DNA from: Deltaproteobacteria bacterium
GTDB lineage: Bacteria; Desulfobacterota; Binatia; HRBIN30; JACQVA1
NCBI GenBank assembly: GCA_016178705.1
Contig: JACOST010000014.1
Location: forward strand, 744,001 to 808,000
DNA length: 64,000 nucleotides
Direction of reading: 5' to 3'
The translations under genes and the position numbers were made by a program. The notes under the pieces were generated by a model. That model was not told where the DNA came from, ran no database searches, and worked only from the letters and a program-made list of their open reading frames with translations. Numbering within the stretch: position 1 is the first letter of the stretch; each line of letters opens with the position of its first letter. Positions 52,249-61,090 of the stretch are shown here, in pieces.

Positions 52249-54615
52249 ATGGCGGAATCACCAGCGCGCTATCGCGACGCAACCCAACCCCTCGACGCGC
52301 GGGTACGTGATCTACTGTCACGCATGACGCTGGAGGAGAAGCTGGCGCAGATCGGCGGCGTGTGGTCGACCAGCTTGCTCGACGATGGCGTCTTCTCCGA
52401 AGCGCGGGCCCGCGAGAAGCTCGTGCACGGCACCGGGCATCTTACCCGCATCGGCGGTGCCACCGTGCTTGGCCCCAGTGAAAGTGCCGCGCTGGTCAAT
52501 CGCATCCAGACATTTCTGCTTGAGCACACCCGGCTCGGGATTCCGGCGATCATCCACGAAGAGAGCTGCGCCGGCTACACCGCCCGCGGCGCAACTTGTT
52601 TCCCGCAAGCAATCGGACTCGCCAGCACGTGGGAACCGGCGTTGATCGAATCCATGACCGGCGTGATCCGCGCCCAGATGCGCGCGGTCGGTGCGCACCA
52701 TTCGCTCGCTCCCGTCCTCGATGTCGCGCGTGATCCGCGCTGGGGGCGCACGGAGGAAACCTTCGGCGAAGATCCATATCTCATTGCACAGATGGGCATC
52801 GCCTACGTGCGCGGCTTGCAGGGCGACGACCTGTCGCGGGGCATCGTTGCCACCGCCAAACATTTTCTCGGCTACGGCGCGTCCGAAGGCGGCATGAACT
52901 GGGCGCCGGCACACATCGCGAAGCGCGAGTTGCTCGAAGTCTACCTCGCGCCATTTGCGGCAGTGATCAAAGAAGCGAAGGTCGCCTCGATCATGAACGC
53001 CTACAACGAGATCGACGGCGTACCACTGGGGTCATCCAAGGAGCTGCTCGGTGATCTCCTCCGTGGCGCGCTCGGATTCGACGGCGTGATCGTCTCCGAC
53101 TACTTCACCGTGGCGACGTTACACCAGTACCATCGCATCGCACGCGATGAGGGCGAGGCCGCCCGTTTCGCACTCGAGGCCGGCATCGATGTCGAGTTGC
53201 CCGCGCTGCACTGCTACGGCGCGCCTCTGCGCGCCGCGATCGAAGCCGGACGCGTCGATGTCGGCTTGGTCGACACGTCAGTCCGCCGCGTGCTGCGGAT
53301 GAAATTCCAACTCGGTCTGTTCGAACGTCCCTACGTCGATGCAGGCGCGGCGGCCGCGGTGTTCGACACATCCGCACAGCGCGCGCTGGCGCGCGAGATC
53401 GCGCAGAAGTCGATCGTGCTGCTGAAGAACGACGGCAACCTGCTGCCGCTGCGCAAAGACCTGCGGTCGATCGCCGTGATCGGCCCGAGCGCCGACAGCG
53501 TTCGCCTTCTGCAGGGCGACTATCACTACCCGGCGCACCTCGAGATGATGTTCGGTGCGATCGAGGAAGGCGACATGTCGCCGCGGCCGGCGGGTTCGGT
53601 GAACCTAGCGCAGCACTGCGTGCCGATGGTCACGGTGCTCGACGGAATCAAAGCGGTCGTCTCGCCGCGCACGACCGTTCATAGCGCGCTAGGTTGCGAC
53701 ATCATTGGAGTCAGTACCGACGGCTTTGCCGCCGCGGTCGACGCGGCCCGCAAGGCCGAGGTGGCGGTGGTGGTGGTTGGCGAGAAATCCGGATTGGTCG
53801 ATGGCTGCACAAGCGGTGAGTCGATCGATCGCGCCGATCTCGGCCTCACCGGTGTGCAGCAGCAGTTGGTCGAAGCCGTCGTCGCCACCGGTACGCCGGT
53901 CGTCGTGGTACTCATCAACGGAAGGCCGCTCGCGCTCCAATGGATCGCCGAGCACGTGCCCGCGATTGTCGAAGCGTGGGTGCCGGGAGAGGAAGGTGGC
54001 AGCGCCGTCGCCGACGTCTTGTTCGGCGACATCAATCCAGGTGGCAAGCTGCCGATCTCGCTACCGCGCTCGGTGGGTCAGGTGCCGGTCTACTACAACC
54101 ACAAGCCGTCCGGCGGCCGGTCGCATTGGAAGGGCGACTACGTCGGGCTGAGCGCCAAGCCGCTGTTCCCGTTCGGACACGGGTTGAGTTTTACGGAGTT
54201 CAAATACGGCTCGCTGGAGGTTAGGCCCGAGAGAGTGACCGCCGGCGATACGCTGCGCATTCGCGTCGATGTGGCCAATGCCGGTGAGCGCGTGGGGGAG
54301 GAGGTCGTGCAACTCTACACGCACGACGTGGTCGCGAGCGTCACGCGTCCGGTGAAGGAGTTGAAAGGGTTCGTGCGCGTGGCGCTACAACCGGGTGAGC
54401 AGAAAACCGTGAGCTTCGAACTCGCCGTGAGTCAGCTCGCCTTCGTCGATCGCCAGATGAATTTCGTCGTCGAACCTGGCGCGATCGAGATCATGGTCGG
54501 CAGTTCGTCGGACGACATTCGGCAAACCGCGACGGTCGAGATCGTCGGCGACCTCGCCGTTATCGGGACCGCGCGCGTATTCTCGACCCCGGTCACCGTG
54601 CGGTCGCGCAGATAG
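52249..54615 (+). CDS. GH3 beta-glycosidase
   Basis: 788 aa. Start at 52249 has ACGGAGGA upstream and gives the normal N-terminus. GH3 domain with KHFLGYGASEGGMNW and nucleophile Asp in GVIVSDYF. A C-terminal (alpha/beta)6 domain carries NDGNLLPL and GPSADSVRLLQGDYHYP, and a fibronectin-III-like tail (VRIDVANAG-type, EVVQLYTHDVVASVTRPVKE). No signal peptide, so probably cytosolic. It hydrolyses beta-glucosides or xylosides; specificity cannot be assigned. Confidence 0.9.
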   Translation: MAESPARYRDATQPLDARVRDLLSRMTLEEKLAQIGGVWSTSLLDDGVFSEARAREKLVHGTGHLTRIGGATVLGPSESAALVNRIQTFLLEHTRLGIPAIIHEESCAGYTARGATCFPQAIGLASTWEPALIESMTGVIRAQMRAVGAHHSLAPVLDVARDPRWGRTEETFGEDPYLIAQMGIAYVRGLQGDDLSRGIVATAKHFLGYGASEGGMNWAPAHIAKRELLEVYLAPFAAVIKEAKVASIMNAYNEIDGVPLGSSKELLGDLLRGALGFDGVIVSDYFTVATLHQYHRIARDEGEAARFALEAGIDVELPALHCYGAPLRAAIEAGRVDVGLVDTSVRRVLRMKFQLGLFERPYVDAGAAAAVFDTSAQRALAREIAQKSIVLLKNDGNLLPLRKDLRSIAVIGPSADSVRLLQGDYHYPAHLEMMFGAIEEGDMSPRPAGSVNLAQHCVPMVTVLDGIKAVVSPRTTVHSALGCDIIGVSTDGFAAAVDAARKAEVAVVVVGEKSGLVDGCTSGESIDRADLGLTGVQQQLVEAVVATGTPVVVVLINGRPLALQWIAEHVPAIVEAWVPGEEGGSAVADVLFGDINPGGKLPISLPRSVGQVPVYYNHKPSGGRSHWKGDYVGLSAKPLFPFGHGLSFTEFKYGSLEVRPERVTAGDTLRIRVDVANAGERVGEEVVQLYTHDVVASVTRPVKELKGFVRVALQPGEQKTVSFELAVSQLAFVDRQMNFVVEPGAIEIMVGSSSDDIRQTATVEIVGDLAVIGTARVFSTPVTVRSRR

Positions 54616-54673
54616 TTTGACGCACAGGGGGGAGCGCACTATAGCCCTGTCACTTCATACCGAGGAGGAGCGA

Positions 54674-55456
54674 ATGCGGCGCGCGACGATCATGGTTGGG
54701 TTTGCGGTGGCAACGATGATGTGGATCGACTCCGCGTTCGCCGGAGTCACGACGATGACTCCGAGCAAGGACAACACGCTCTACGAGAGCGCGACGGGCG
54801 CACTCAGCAACGGCGCCGGGCAGTTCTTGTTCGTCGGCCGCACCAATCAAAAGAACGGCTCGATCCGGCGCGCGCTGATCGCCTTCGACGTGGCGAGCAC
54901 GCTGCCGGCCGGAGCCAAGATTCGCAGCGCGCAGTTGACGCTCACGATGTCGCAGACGATCGCCGGGTCGGAGTCAGTCGTTCTGCGCCGGGCCAGCGCC
55001 GATTGGGGTGAAGGCACGTCCGACGCCCAGATCATGGGTGGCGGCGGCGGCACGGCGGCGACCACCGGCGATGCCACATGGCTGCACCGCTTCTTCAGCA
55101 CGGACTTATGGACCAATGCCGGCGGCGACTTCGTCGCGAGCGTCAGCGCCTCGATCTCGATCAGCGGCAACGGCGACTATACGTGGGGTTCCACTCCGGC
55201 AATGGTCGCCGACGTCCAAGGTTGGCTCGACGACCCGACGAACAATTTCGGTTGGCTCCTGCAGGGCGACGAGCAAAGCGCCGGAACCGCGAAGCGATTC
55301 AACACGCGCGAAAACCTCGACACGACATCGGTCCCCGAGCTGACGATTGAATTCGACCCACCTCGTCCGGCGGCGCCAACGCTCTCCAGCGTGTCACTGC
55401 TCGTCTTGGCGGCCTTGCTGACGTTGATCGCCGCGCGCCGCCTGCATCTCACCTGA
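54674..55456 (+). CDS. DNRLRE-domain exported protein with C-terminal sorting-like signal
   Basis: 260 aa. GAGGAGGAG precedes the ATG. Signal peptide MVGFAVATMMWIDSAFA, then a DNRLRE domain: DNTLYESATGALSNGAG, RALIAFDVASTLPAG, KIRSAQLTLTM and WGSTPAMVADVQGWLDDP. The end is PTLSSVSLLVLAALLTLIAARRL, close to the IPTL-type C-terminal anchor (PTLS, helix, Arg). Probably surface-bound. The promoter region is shared with no other gene. Confidence 0.82.
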   Translation: MRRATIMVGFAVATMMWIDSAFAGVTTMTPSKDNTLYESATGALSNGAGQFLFVGRTNQKNGSIRRALIAFDVASTLPAGAKIRSAQLTLTMSQTIAGSESVVLRRASADWGEGTSDAQIMGGGGGTAATTGDATWLHRFFSTDLWTNAGGDFVASVSASISISGNGDYTWGSTPAMVADVQGWLDDPTNNFGWLLQGDEQSAGTAKRFNTRENLDTTSVPELTIEFDPPRPAAPTLSSVSLLVLAALLTLIAARRLHLT

Positions 55457-55538
55457 CTAGGACGGCGCCTTACCGATTCGCGGCTCCCGCTGTCACGGAC
55501 TGATTGCTGGTGCGCGGCGCGAAGCACCTTACGCGACG

Positions 55539-56306
55539 CTAGAACACATCCTTCAAGGCGCGCGTCTTGGCGAACACGCTGACGTCGTCCATCGCCACAC
55601 CGGGATAGTTCTGCTCGATGCTCGCGCGCAGCTCGGGGCTGCGCCAGCGGAAGAACGGATTGGTCTCCTTCTCCGAGCCGATGCTGGTTGGCGTCGTCGG
55701 CTGATTGCGCTTGGCTTGCTCGGTCACCCAGTCGTACTTCTTGCGCAAATCGACGTTCTTCGGTTCCAACGAGAGCGCGAAGCGCAGATTCTTCTCGGTG
55801 TATTCGTGGCCGAAGTACACCTGCGTGTCGTCCGGCAGCGCCATCAATTTGGATAGCGATCCGATCATCATCGCCGCATCGCCTTCGAACAAGCGGCCGC
55901 AGCCGCCCGCGAATAACGTGTCGCCGGTGAAGACCGCTCGATCACGGTCGAAGTAGTAGGCGATGTGGCCGGTGGTGTGCGCCGGAATGAACAACACCCG
56001 GGCGCTCAAGTTGCCGACGCGCACCGTCGAGAGGTCTTCAACGCGATCGGTGAGGCCGGGAATGCGTTGATCGACGCCGTACACCGTGAGTCCAGGCTTC
56101 GCGCGCAACAAATCCTCGTTGCCGCCGACATGGTCGAGGTGATGGTGCGTCGGCAAGATCGCGGTGAGCGCGACGCCCTCGCGCGCGACCACGCTCAGCA
56201 CCGGCTCCGCTTCGGCGCAGTCGACGACGCCAGCCGACTTGGTGCCCTCGTCGATGACGAGATAGGCGTAGTTGTCCATCAGTTGCGCAATGGGGATGAC
56301 CTTCAT
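55539..56306 (-). CDS. gloB: hydroxyacylglutathione hydrolase (glyoxalase II)
   Basis: 255 aa, metallo-beta-lactamase fold. THHHLDHVGGN near residue 53 is the THxHxDH metal motif; FTGDTLFAGGCGR near 127 and FGHEYTEKNLRFAL near 166 supply further ligands, and the C-terminal GloB domain ends FAKTRALKDVF. It hydrolyses S-lactoylglutathione in methylglyoxal detoxification. Same strand as hpnK-like gene, with 54 bases between. Confidence 0.93.
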   Translation of the reverse strand: MKVIPIAQLMDNYAYLVIDEGTKSAGVVDCAEAEPVLSVVAREGVALTAILPTHHHLDHVGGNEDLLRAKPGLTVYGVDQRIPGLTDRVEDLSTVRVGNLSARVLFIPAHTTGHIAYYFDRDRAVFTGDTLFAGGCGRLFEGDAAMMIGSLSKLMALPDDTQVYFGHEYTEKNLRFALSLEPKNVDLRKKYDWVTEQAKRNQPTTPTSIGSEKETNPFFRWRSPELRASIEQNYPGVAMDDVSVFAKTRALKDVF

Positions 56307-56360
56307 GAGTCCTCCGGATGAGTGAACGGATTCCTACCAGTCGCTCGTGGCTAGCACCAG

Positions 56361-57230
56361 TCAGCCACTCGCGAGGTCGCGGTAGGACATCAACTCGATG
56401 CCGAGCGCGCGGATCTGCTCCGCGATGCGCGGGCTAGTCAACGCGCGTAGCTCGGCTTCGCTCTCGTAGTCGGGCGGGCGCCAACGCCGCGCTTCGTCGT
56501 CGAGATGAGCGGGATGGCAGTACAGTTCCGTGACACCCTGCGTGAGGAGCGACAGCAGTTGGGAAAGATACACCTCGGTGATGTGCCCGCTCTGATGCAA
56601 CCCAAACAAGCGATCGGGACAACTGAGATTGCGTGCGCCTATGCGCGGCCGCGCATAGGCGCTCAGCGCGCTGAACGTCAGCCCTTCGGCGACTTTGCGT
56701 GGCGCGTGCTCACGGTTGAGGCGCAGCGCCATGCGCAGCGGCTCGCGCGTGAGTCGCAGGGCGCGGATGCCGTAACGATCGGCGACCGCGAGCAAGATGT
56801 TGACGATCGTCGGGTGCATGTGGATGTTCACATGGCCGTCGACGTGTGAGAGCGGCAGCCCAGTGGCGAGAAATTTTTCGATCTGCGCTTCGACCTCGCG
56901 TTGCACCTGCGCCCGCACACCCGGCGTAAAAAAATATCCGAGCGCGGCGCGAATCGGCTGATTGCGAAAGAAACCGTCACCGTCGACGAGATCGGGAATC
57001 GTGCGCGGCGGCAAGGTCGCGCGGCCTTGCGCGAGCACCAAGTGCAAGCCGACGCTCAACCGCGGCACTGCGCGCGCCAGTTCGACGGCTTCATCCGCCG
57101 CAGCGCCGCTCACCATCAAGCTGGCGTCGGTCAGAATGCCATCGCGATGCGCTTCCACGATCGCCGCGTTCACGCCCGGCGACATGCCGAAGTCGTCGGC
57201 GGAGACGATCAGACGCTTCCGCTCGGTCAT
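56361..57230 (-). CDS. hpnK: HpnK/ChbG (YdjC)-family deacetylase
   Basis: 289 aa from MTERKRLIVSADDFG; the longer open frame to 58127 runs antisense to the next gene and is rejected. Metal-site residues are in VSADDFGMSPGVN (Asp11, Asp12), GLHLVLAQGRA and SHVDGHVNIHMHP. HpnK removes the acetyl from GlcNAc-bacteriohopanetetrol after HpnI. In other settings the family acts on chitobiose. Fourteen bases after the HpnL-like gene, so one transcript. Confidence 0.83.
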   Translation of the reverse strand: MTERKRLIVSADDFGMSPGVNAAIVEAHRDGILTDASLMVSGAAADEAVELARAVPRLSVGLHLVLAQGRATLPPRTIPDLVDGDGFFRNQPIRAALGYFFTPGVRAQVQREVEAQIEKFLATGLPLSHVDGHVNIHMHPTIVNILLAVADRYGIRALRLTREPLRMALRLNREHAPRKVAEGLTFSALSAYARPRIGARNLSCPDRLFGLHQSGHITEVYLSQLLSLLTQGVTELYCHPAHLDDEARRWRPPDYESEAELRALTSPRIAEQIRALGIELMSYRDLASG

Positions 57231-57244
57231 GGCTAGCACGTGGT

Positions 57245-58378
57245 TCAGTTGCCAAGCGCCGCGGGATCGGCAACCGGTTGCGGCAGCGTGTGTGCGCGCG
57301 ACAGCAACAGCAGGCCGATCCCCGCCCATACCAGTTCGCGAATCCGCCGCAGGATGCCCAGCGAAAGACCTTTGGCCGCGTCGAGACCGAGCAGCGTGAA
57401 GATCAACACCTTGCCGCCTTCTTGGGTGCCGACTTTTCCGGGAACGAAGAACAACATCCCATCGATGGTGGCGGACAGCACTTCGATGGTCAGCGCGCGT
57501 TCTACAGTGGCAGGGACGCCGAGAAAGTACAGGATCAAATAGATTTCGAGCACGCCGAGACACCAGCCAACGAAGAAGCAGCCCGCCGAAGCGACAAAGC
57601 CCCAGGTGCTGGAGACGTGGAATGCGGCGATCTCGGCATCGAGACGTTGCAGCCGTGCGGTCAAGCGGTCGGCCGCCAGGCCGGTCCGTTGCAGCGCACG
57701 AAACGCGGGCGCAAACAGCCCGCGCCGTTGCGCGATCAGCAGGGCCGATGCCACCGCCGCCATCACGGCGACCCCGATCAACACTCCGCGTCGCAACGCC
57801 GCCGGCAGCGGCGCCCGATCGAGCACCAGGATCAATCCCATGACGATGAACGCCACTTGCCCGACCGTCTGCGCAACCTTGGCGATCGCCACCGACGCCA
57901 CCACCGAGGTCGTGGCGCCACGGGCGCGCAGCAAGCGAACGCGCACGAACTCCCCGCCGATTGTCGCCGTCGGCGTGACGTAGTTGATCGCATCGCCGGC
58001 CATGCGCGCGCTCAGCAACTGCGCGAACGGAATCGGCGGCCCCGGCGGCGGAAACGCAAACCACCATCCCAAGGTGTTGAACGTGTAGGCGAGAATTTCC
58101 TGCGCCACGATCAGGACGATGCCCCACCCTACCACCCGCACGTTGTCGAAGACTACGCGCGCGCCGATCTCATGCAGGAGCACGGCAAACAACACCAAGC
58201 CGCCCACCAAAAGGCCGCGCTCCAGCAGCCGCAACCAGCGCGCAGAGCCGCTGGCAGCGCCCCCGTTGCTCGGGCGTTCCTGATCCGATGCGTTCGTCGT
58301 CGTGTCCCCCGTAGCGCGTCGGCGGGACGCAGCCACGCTTGCCACGTATACGGATTGCGCAACCGCAGCAAGGTTCAC
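57245..58378 (-). CDS. hpnL: HpnL-like flippase-fold membrane protein
   Basis: 377 aa with about eight membrane helices, the lysylphosphatidylglycerol-synthase/UPF0104-like fold. Seen: LVGGLVLFAVLLHEIGARVVFDNV, RMAGDAINYVTPTATIGGE, a flippase-type motif, and DGMLFFVPGKVGTQEGGKVL near 300. HpnL is linked to hopanoid and lipid transport, though its action is not well defined. The first 45 residues are Ala/Ser/Arg-rich and the true start may be later. Confidence 0.8.
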   Translation of the reverse strand: MNLAAVAQSVYVASVAASRRRATGDTTTNASDQERPSNGGAASGSARWLRLLERGLLVGGLVLFAVLLHEIGARVVFDNVRVVGWGIVLIVAQEILAYTFNTLGWWFAFPPPGPPIPFAQLLSARMAGDAINYVTPTATIGGEFVRVRLLRARGATTSVVASVAIAKVAQTVGQVAFIVMGLILVLDRAPLPAALRRGVLIGVAVMAAVASALLIAQRRGLFAPAFRALQRTGLAADRLTARLQRLDAEIAAFHVSSTWGFVASAGCFFVGWCLGVLEIYLILYFLGVPATVERALTIEVLSATIDGMLFFVPGKVGTQEGGKVLIFTLLGLDAAKGLSLGILRRIRELVWAGIGLLLLSRAHTLPQPVADPAALGN

Positions 58379-58471
58379 GAGCAGCAGGTGTTGTGCGGGC
58401 GAAGGGGGGAGGCGGACGGAGCCAGAGGAGGGTGGAGGCCCCGTCCGCCCGGGGGGGACTAGCGAACCGCG

Positions 58472-58645
58472 TTACGCGGCAAGATCGGTGATGGTCGTGG
58501 GCTCGGCGGACGTGGGCGCAAACACCAGACGGCCCGAGGTCACCAGCTCGGTGAGGATCGCGACCACTCGTTGGTCAGACGGCTCGTGATCTTGAACGAT
58601 GCGAACCACGTCAAACAATGTCGTGCGAGGCTTGAGAGCTTTCAT
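58472..58645 (-). CDS. 57-aa protein of unknown function
   Basis: Start fixed at 58645 by AAGGAGG five bases upstream; the longer frame to 58843 has no such site. The sequence MKALKPRTTLFDVVRIVQDH continues EPSDQRVVAILTELVTSGRL; it looks like a small winged or helical protein and has no Cys. Lies between the CDP-alcohol transferase and the HpnL-like gene in the same direction, so it may be a small subunit or regulator. Confidence 0.6.
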   Translation of the reverse strand: MKALKPRTTLFDVVRIVQDHEPSDQRVVAILTELVTSGRLVFAPTSAEPTTITDLAA

Positions 58646-58864
58646 CGGACCTCCTTGATTCGTTGTGCGGCCAAACGCCATGCCTTTGTGCCTTTGAGGA
58701 AGAGCAGGCCGCATGCCAGCTAGAGGATCGACCGATGCGGCCGGCTTGTGAGTTGATGCGGCGCGTGGGCGACCGAACGACCGGTCAATCGGATTGGCGA
58801 AGTTGGTGAGAACGACGAGCGGATGACGGCGGCGCGCTGACAACCGCGAGAAATCGGCGAGACT

Positions 58865-60058
58865 TCAGGCGGCGTCGCGCCAGCGGTAAATCCAGACCAG
58901 CGCGGCGGCGAACCCGTAGCTACCGAATGCCGCACCCCACAGGAACCAGTGCAGCCGGTCGGCCAAGGCCAGGATGAACAGCAGGTACGCGAAGTCGCGA
59001 TTGAGCAGCGCCTCGAAGCCGCGCAGCATCACGCGACGAATACGGCCTTTGGTCGTTTGCGGCGGACCGCTCGTGCGCATCGTCTCCGGGTGCCGCAGGA
59101 TACACCAGTAGCCCGCCGCCGCCGCGCATGCGAAGCCGCCGAGCAGCAACGCCATCACCGCGCCATAGGACCCGTCGGGGTGGTGGCGGTACTGCCCAAG
59201 GCCAAGGGCGATGAAGATCGCGACGTGCACGATGTTGTCGGTGGCGACATCGAACGTCTGCCCGAACGGAGTTTCTTGAAACTTGAGCCGCGCCACCTCG
59301 CCGTCGCAACCATCGATCACGGTGGCGAGCAGAAACAGCAGCGTCCCGAGAACTTCGAAGCCGTAGATCCCGCGCGCGATGCACCACGCGGCGAGCAACC
59401 CGACGCTGGTGCCGATGATGGTGATGTGATTCGGCCGTAGCGACGTTTGCACCAAGCGGCGACTGATCCACTGCGACACCGAACGATCGATCCAGCGCGC
59501 CAACGGGCCATCGTTCGCGGCGGTGGCGGCCCGCAACTGAGCGTACAGTTCAGTTTCTGCGGCGCGCGCGGAGGCATCGTCGGTGACGCGCGCGCACACC
59601 GCGCCGGTCAAAGCCGTCGCATCGGTTTCACCGAGCGCGCGCCAGCGGGTCGAGCTGCCACTCTCGAGCGCGCCATCGAGTTCCGCTAGCGTGGCGGCGC
59701 GGCAGAGCAGCAGCGGTTCGCCGCCGGTCGCCGGGCTGAAGACAACGGACCGACCGTTCAAGCGCGTGTCGTAGATCTGATTCAGCGTCGCCGGTGTCAC
59801 CAAGCAGTCGCCTGGAATGACGACGACCTGCCCTTCGCGAATAACGCGGGCCGGCGGCTGCTCGGCGAGTTCGACGAGGCGGAGACGGGCATCGCTCGCC
59901 AACAGCGTCTGCAGGCGGGCGGTCTCGCTGCCCGGCATCACCACGACGCGCTCGAAGCCGCTGCGCACAGCACTGTGCAGCGTCCGCACAATCAACGGCA
60001 GCCCGGCGATGGTGCGAAAGCTTTCCGCCGTCGGCGGCAAAATCAATGCAGTGTTCAC
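58865..60058 (-). CDS. CDP-alcohol phosphotransferase fused to degenerate nucleotidyltransferase
   Basis: 397 aa. Residues about 1-175 follow the nucleotidyltransferase pattern ([20 protein letters not shown]), but lack the GxGxR...PK signature. From about 180 a membrane CDP-alcohol phosphatidyltransferase carries [12 protein letters not shown]...GQTFDVATD, the DxxDGxxAR...GxxxDxxxD motif, in four to six helices. The architecture parallels the archaeal bifunctional inositol-phosphate cytidylyltransferase/DIPP synthase, with the first half inactive. It would join an alcohol phosphate to a CDP-alcohol at the membrane. Product unknown. Ten bases from the dehydrogenase gene upstream. Confidence 0.83.
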   Translation of the reverse strand: MNTALILPPTAESFRTIAGLPLIVRTLHSAVRSGFERVVVMPGSETARLQTLLASDARLRLVELAEQPPARVIREGQVVVIPGDCLVTPATLNQIYDTRLNGRSVVFSPATGGEPLLLCRAATLAELDGALESGSSTRWRALGETDATALTGAVCARVTDDASARAAETELYAQLRAATAANDGPLARWIDRSVSQWISRRLVQTSLRPNHITIIGTSVGLLAAWCIARGIYGFEVLGTLLFLLATVIDGCDGEVARLKFQETPFGQTFDVATDNIVHVAIFIALGLGQYRHHPDGSYGAVMALLLGGFACAAAAGYWCILRHPETMRTSGPPQTTKGRIRRVMLRGFEALLNRDFAYLLFILALADRLHWFLWGAAFGSYGFAAALVWIYRWRDAA

Positions 60059-60067
60059 AGTGAAAAG

Positions 60068-61090
60068 TTAACGCGTGACGGCGGGCAGCGGTTGTACGCG
60101 CGCCGCGGCGTGGGACGCGTACGCTTGCGATAGCAATTGCACGCACTGCTCGGCTTCGGCCAAGTTCTCGCCGCGGACGCTGGGATCGAGGATTTCGCGG
60201 CGGAACGCGTCGATCACCGCCGCGAACCACTCGGGATGGTGCGATCCCGCCGACAGTGATTGAGCGCACACAAATGACTCGTCCGAGCCGCGGCGCTGCA
60301 CCGAGACGCGATCGTCATCGACCTCGATGTGGCCGTCGCGGCCATCCAACTGCCAGCGCGTCCGGCGCTCATCTCCGGCCCAGGTGAGATCTAGTCGCCC
60401 CGTCAGCGAGGGAAATTCTATCGTGCACTGTGCGCTGTCTTCGACATCGGCCGTTCGGTAACGGCGGCGCGCCAGTTGCGCGCGGATCGCGCGCGGCCGT
60501 TCATTGGCCAGCGCCATCATCAAGTAGAAGGCGTGCCAGCCATGATCGACCAGGATACCGCCGCCGGCGCGCACGCCGTCCGTGCGCCAATCGTCACCGA
60601 CGCTACCGGCGCAGCCGTTACGCGTGGTCTCGAACGAGATGCCGGTCAGCGGTCCGATCGCGCCGTCGTCGAGCAGCATCCGCACGCGGCGAAACGGCTC
60701 GGAGTATTTCCAATTGTGGACCGTGAACAACGTGACCCCGGCGCGGCTCACCGCCTCGTAAACTTGCGCGTAGTCCGGTGCCGAGATGGCGAGCGGCTTT
60801 TCGCAAATGATGTGGAGCCCGGCGGCCGCAGCGGCAACGATCAACGGCACGTGCGACGTCGGCGGCGTCGCGATGTCGACGAAATCCAGCGCGACGCTGG
60901 CGAACAGTTCGGCCGCATCACCGCCCACTGTCGCGTCCGGCAAGAGCGCTCGGGCGCGCGCTTGGCGCGTCGCATCGGAATCGGCGACGGCGACGATGCG
61001 CATATCCTGATGTTCCAACCACGCAGGCAGATGCCCGCGCTCGGCCACGTTGCCAAACCCTATGATCGCACCGCGCAGTGGAGCGCTCAT
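60068..61090 (-). CDS. Gfo/Idh/MocA-family oxidoreductase
   Basis: 340 aa. NAD(P)-binding GAIIGFGNVAERGHLPAWLEH near the N-terminus, the EKPLAISAPDYAQV lysine motif, and a C-terminal beta sheet with GGGILVDHGWHAFYLMM. Substrate: a polyol or sugar (inositol-like compounds are typical). Its ATG overlaps the aminotransferase stop by four bases. With an aminotransferase beside it, oxidation followed by amination of one hydroxyl is a natural reading, but it is inference. Confidence 0.86.
   Translation of the reverse strand: MSAPLRGAIIGFGNVAERGHLPAWLEHQDMRIVAVADSDATRQARARALLPDATVGGDAAELFASVALDFVDIATPPTSHVPLIVAAAAAGLHIICEKPLAISAPDYAQVYEAVSRAGVTLFTVHNWKYSEPFRRVRMLLDDGAIGPLTGISFETTRNGCAGSVGDDWRTDGVRAGGGILVDHGWHAFYLMMALANERPRAIRAQLARRRYRTADVEDSAQCTIEFPSLTGRLDLTWAGDERRTRWQLDGRDGHIEVDDDRVSVQRRGSDESFVCAQSLSAGSHHPEWFAAVIDAFRREILDPSVRGENLAEAEQCVQLLSQAYASHAAARVQPLPAVTR

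Noticed and set aside
57231-58127. N-terminal extension of the HpnK-like frame to 588 aa
   Set aside because: It translates the HpnL gene out of frame as Arg/Gly-rich sequence. MTERKRLIVSADDFG at 57230 is the normal family start.
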